From NCBI GenBank assembly GCA_017432165.1, contig JAFRJS010000043.1, forward strand, positions 20,543 through 84,542: DNA of 64,000 bases, in the 5' to 3' direction. Below the pieces are notes generated by a model. That model saw only the letters and a program-made list of their open reading frames with translations, ran no database searches and was not told the DNA's origin. This document shows, one piece after another, positions 62,955 through 64,000 of the stretch; within the stretch, counting starts at the first letter, position 1; the number at the start of each line of letters is the position of its first letter. The translations under genes were made by a program, and so were the position numbers. This stretch comes from Clostridia bacterium (GTDB lineage Bacteria; Bacillota; Clostridia; Oscillospirales; Acutalibacteraceae).

Positions 62955-63515
62955 ATGAATTATAAATGCACAATAAAACTTGAAACAGATCGTTTGATTT
63001 TAAGAAAATTTGAAATCACTGATGCAAAAGATGTGTTTGAAAATTATGCATCAAGCGATGAGGTTACGAGATACACCACATGGGAAACTCACAGTAACAC
63101 CGGCGTTACCACGGAATATTTGCAAAATTTAATTGAAAGCTACAAAGACGGAAAAACTTTTAATTGGGCAATAGAGCTTAAAAGCAATCACAAAGTTATA
63201 GGTCAAATTGGAGCCAGTAATCTTGATGAAAACGCTTCCAAAATTAGAGTTGGATATTGCATTGGTGAAAAATGGTGGAATTGCGGTATTGTTACGGAAG
63301 CACTTCTAGAAGTTATTAAGTTTCTTTTTGAAGAAGTAGGTGTTAACAGGATCGAAGCTTATCATAATGCACAAAATATTGCTTCGGGAAAAGTTATGAA
63401 AAAATGTGGTATGCAGCTTGAAGGCGTTTTGCGGCAAGCCTATAAATACAAAAATGGTATATCAGACGAGTGTGTATATGGCATTTTGAAAAGTGATGCA
63501 AAAGACATTTGGTAA
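62955..63515 (+). CDS. GNAT acetyltransferase, RimJ/RimL type
   Basis: 186 aa. ETDRLILRKFEITDA at the start, IGYCIGEKWWNCGIVTEAL (acetyl-CoA loop) and HNAQNIASGKVMKKCGM are classical for the RimJ/RimL group, which acetylates N-termini or small molecules. It starts 5 bases after the previous gene. Confidence 0.92.
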   Translation: MNYKCTIKLETDRLILRKFEITDAKDVFENYASSDEVTRYTTWETHSNTGVTTEYLQNLIESYKDGKTFNWAIELKSNHKVIGQIGASNLDENASKIRVGYCIGEKWWNCGIVTEALLEVIKFLFEEVGVNRIEAYHNAQNIASGKVMKKCGMQLEGVLRQAYKYKNGISDECVYGILKSDAKDIW

Positions 63516-63559
63516 AATAGCAAATTTGAGTTTGACAAAAGGAACTCGAAAAAGACCAT

Positions 63560-63640
63560 GTGCCTGTCCCAAAAGTTATAATAATTTGCGGGAAAATATG
63601 CAGCGGAAAAAGTACATATGCGGGTAAAATCAAAGAGGCA
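63560..63640 (+). pseudogene. Truncated P-loop kinase N-terminus
   Basis: The frame encodes KVIIICGKICSGKSTYAGKIK, a typical start of a small P-loop nucleotide kinase (Walker A GKICSGKST). Family-like sequence stops near 63640, after which the frame is out of character and the opposite strand carries tail-fibre-like coding. So the gene is cut at this junction. The start is uncertain (GTG 63560). Confidence 0.6.
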
Positions 63641-63980
63641 CATTACCTTCATTTGTTCCGGTATCGTGGGTCGAAGCCGTCCCTAAAGCATCAACCGCCG
63701 CTTTTGCCCGGTTATCATAATCATTTGTCGAAAGCCCCTTTCCTGCTACTTTATCAACTTTTGTATTTAAATTTGTATCAACGTAATTTCTCGTTACGTC
63801 GCCTGCACGTACTATAAATTTAGCTCTTTTATGTTCCGAAAAGTTGGTAACATCTTTTCCGTCTATGAAAATTTTTCCGGTATCAGGTAATATGCTGCCC
63901 GATATTAAGTTCATAAGAGTTGATTTTCCCGCACCATTACCGCCTACTATTATTACAAATTCTCCTTTTTTTATATTCAA
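63630..63980 (-). CDS. Chimeric frame: ABC transporter ATPase start fused to tail-fibre-like sequence
   Basis: Residues 1 to about 55 are an ABC ATPase (FVIIVGGNGAGKSTLMNLISG and the following FIDGKDVTNFSEHKRAKFI). From about residue 58 the sequence changes to phage tail-fibre style: TRNYVDTNLNTKVDKVAGKG, then ALGTASTHDTGTNEGNVPL. The ABC domain lacks its Q-loop, signature and Walker B and cannot work. Either a rearranged pseudogene or an assembly join; further ABC sequence may continue upstream past the right edge. Confidence 0.6.
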   Translation of the reverse strand: MNIKKGEFVIIVGGNGAGKSTLMNLISGSILPDTGKIFIDGKDVTNFSEHKRAKFIVRAGDVTRNYVDTNLNTKVDKVAGKGLSTNDYDNRAKAAVDALGTASTHDTGTNEGNVPL

Positions 63981-64000
63981 ATTTAAATTTTCAAATATAA

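Overview
The window is AT-rich DNA from a spore-forming, low-GC Firmicute, most likely a clostridial or Oscillospiraceae-like anaerobe. It carries a complete spoIIIA operon (AA to AH), the sporulation genes yqfC, yqfD and ylbJ, a YabE-type G5/3D cell-wall protein, a type III glutamine synthetase and FeoAB. Its MurE has the DNPR motif of meso-diaminopimelate-type ligases. Genus cannot be read from the sequence. I use 'host-associated' only as an inference from the accessory genes.

Layout. 1-7.4 kb (minus): murF (cut by the left edge), murE, then spoIIIAA-AH. 7.5-9.6 kb: a solute-binding lipoprotein and a small unknown protein. 9.6-16 kb: aldo/keto reductase, YjbR-like protein, phosphohexomutase, a GH25/LysM protein with altered active-site acids, tRNA-Thr and tRNA-Tyr, a coiled-coil orphan, asparaginase. 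16-22.5 kb: ddl-murI-ywiB-argS (plus), then an ABC-F ATPase, rdgB and initiator tRNA (minus). 23-29.2 kb: two two-component systems, a left-handed beta-helix protein, a double-glycine leader peptide, prmC. 29.3-32.2 kb: an orphan tube-like protein of a contractile injection system, then a large Lys/Glu-rich frame broken by two in-frame stops. 32.3-40.5 kb: feoAB, then the conserved block recO-yqzL-era-dgkA-ybeY-yqfD-yqfC (minus) and ylbJ. 40.5-47.1 kb: the G5/3D protein, a DUF11-like protein, a tRNA-like element before a zinc-ribbon gene, trmK, a Nif3-family gene and glmS. 47.2-54.4 kb: a second coiled-coil orphan, a tyrosine recombinase, tRNA-Thr and tRNA-Trp, pgeF, an alpha/beta hydrolase, an exported YfbR-like nucleotidase, glnN and tspO.

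54.5-61.5 kb is the most unusual region. It holds a secreted HNH-like nuclease candidate with basic nuclear-localisation-like clusters, a coiled-coil protein ending in two hydrophobic helices, an endolysin/holin pair without a phage, an exported aldo/keto reductase-like lipoprotein, a secreted ankyrin-type protein and two small unknowns. Many of these orphans sit behind near-consensus TTGACA-17-TATAAT promoters. Together with the CIS-like gene and the double-glycine peptide they suggest secreted factors acting on a host or on competing microbes. 61.9-64 kb holds a nitrilase-family hydrolase, a pyrophosphatase-like protein, an acetyltransferase, and a junction where a truncated kinase, phage tail-fibre-like sequence and an ABC ATPase are fused (rearrangement or mis-assembly).

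Housekeeping genes link peptidoglycan supply (murE, murF, ddl, murI, glmS, dgkA), spore engulfment and coat assembly (spoIIIA, yqfCD, ylbJ), translation (argS, prmC, trmK, ybeY, era, tRNAs) and nitrogen and iron supply (glnN, feoAB). All family calls are by eye; no searches were run.
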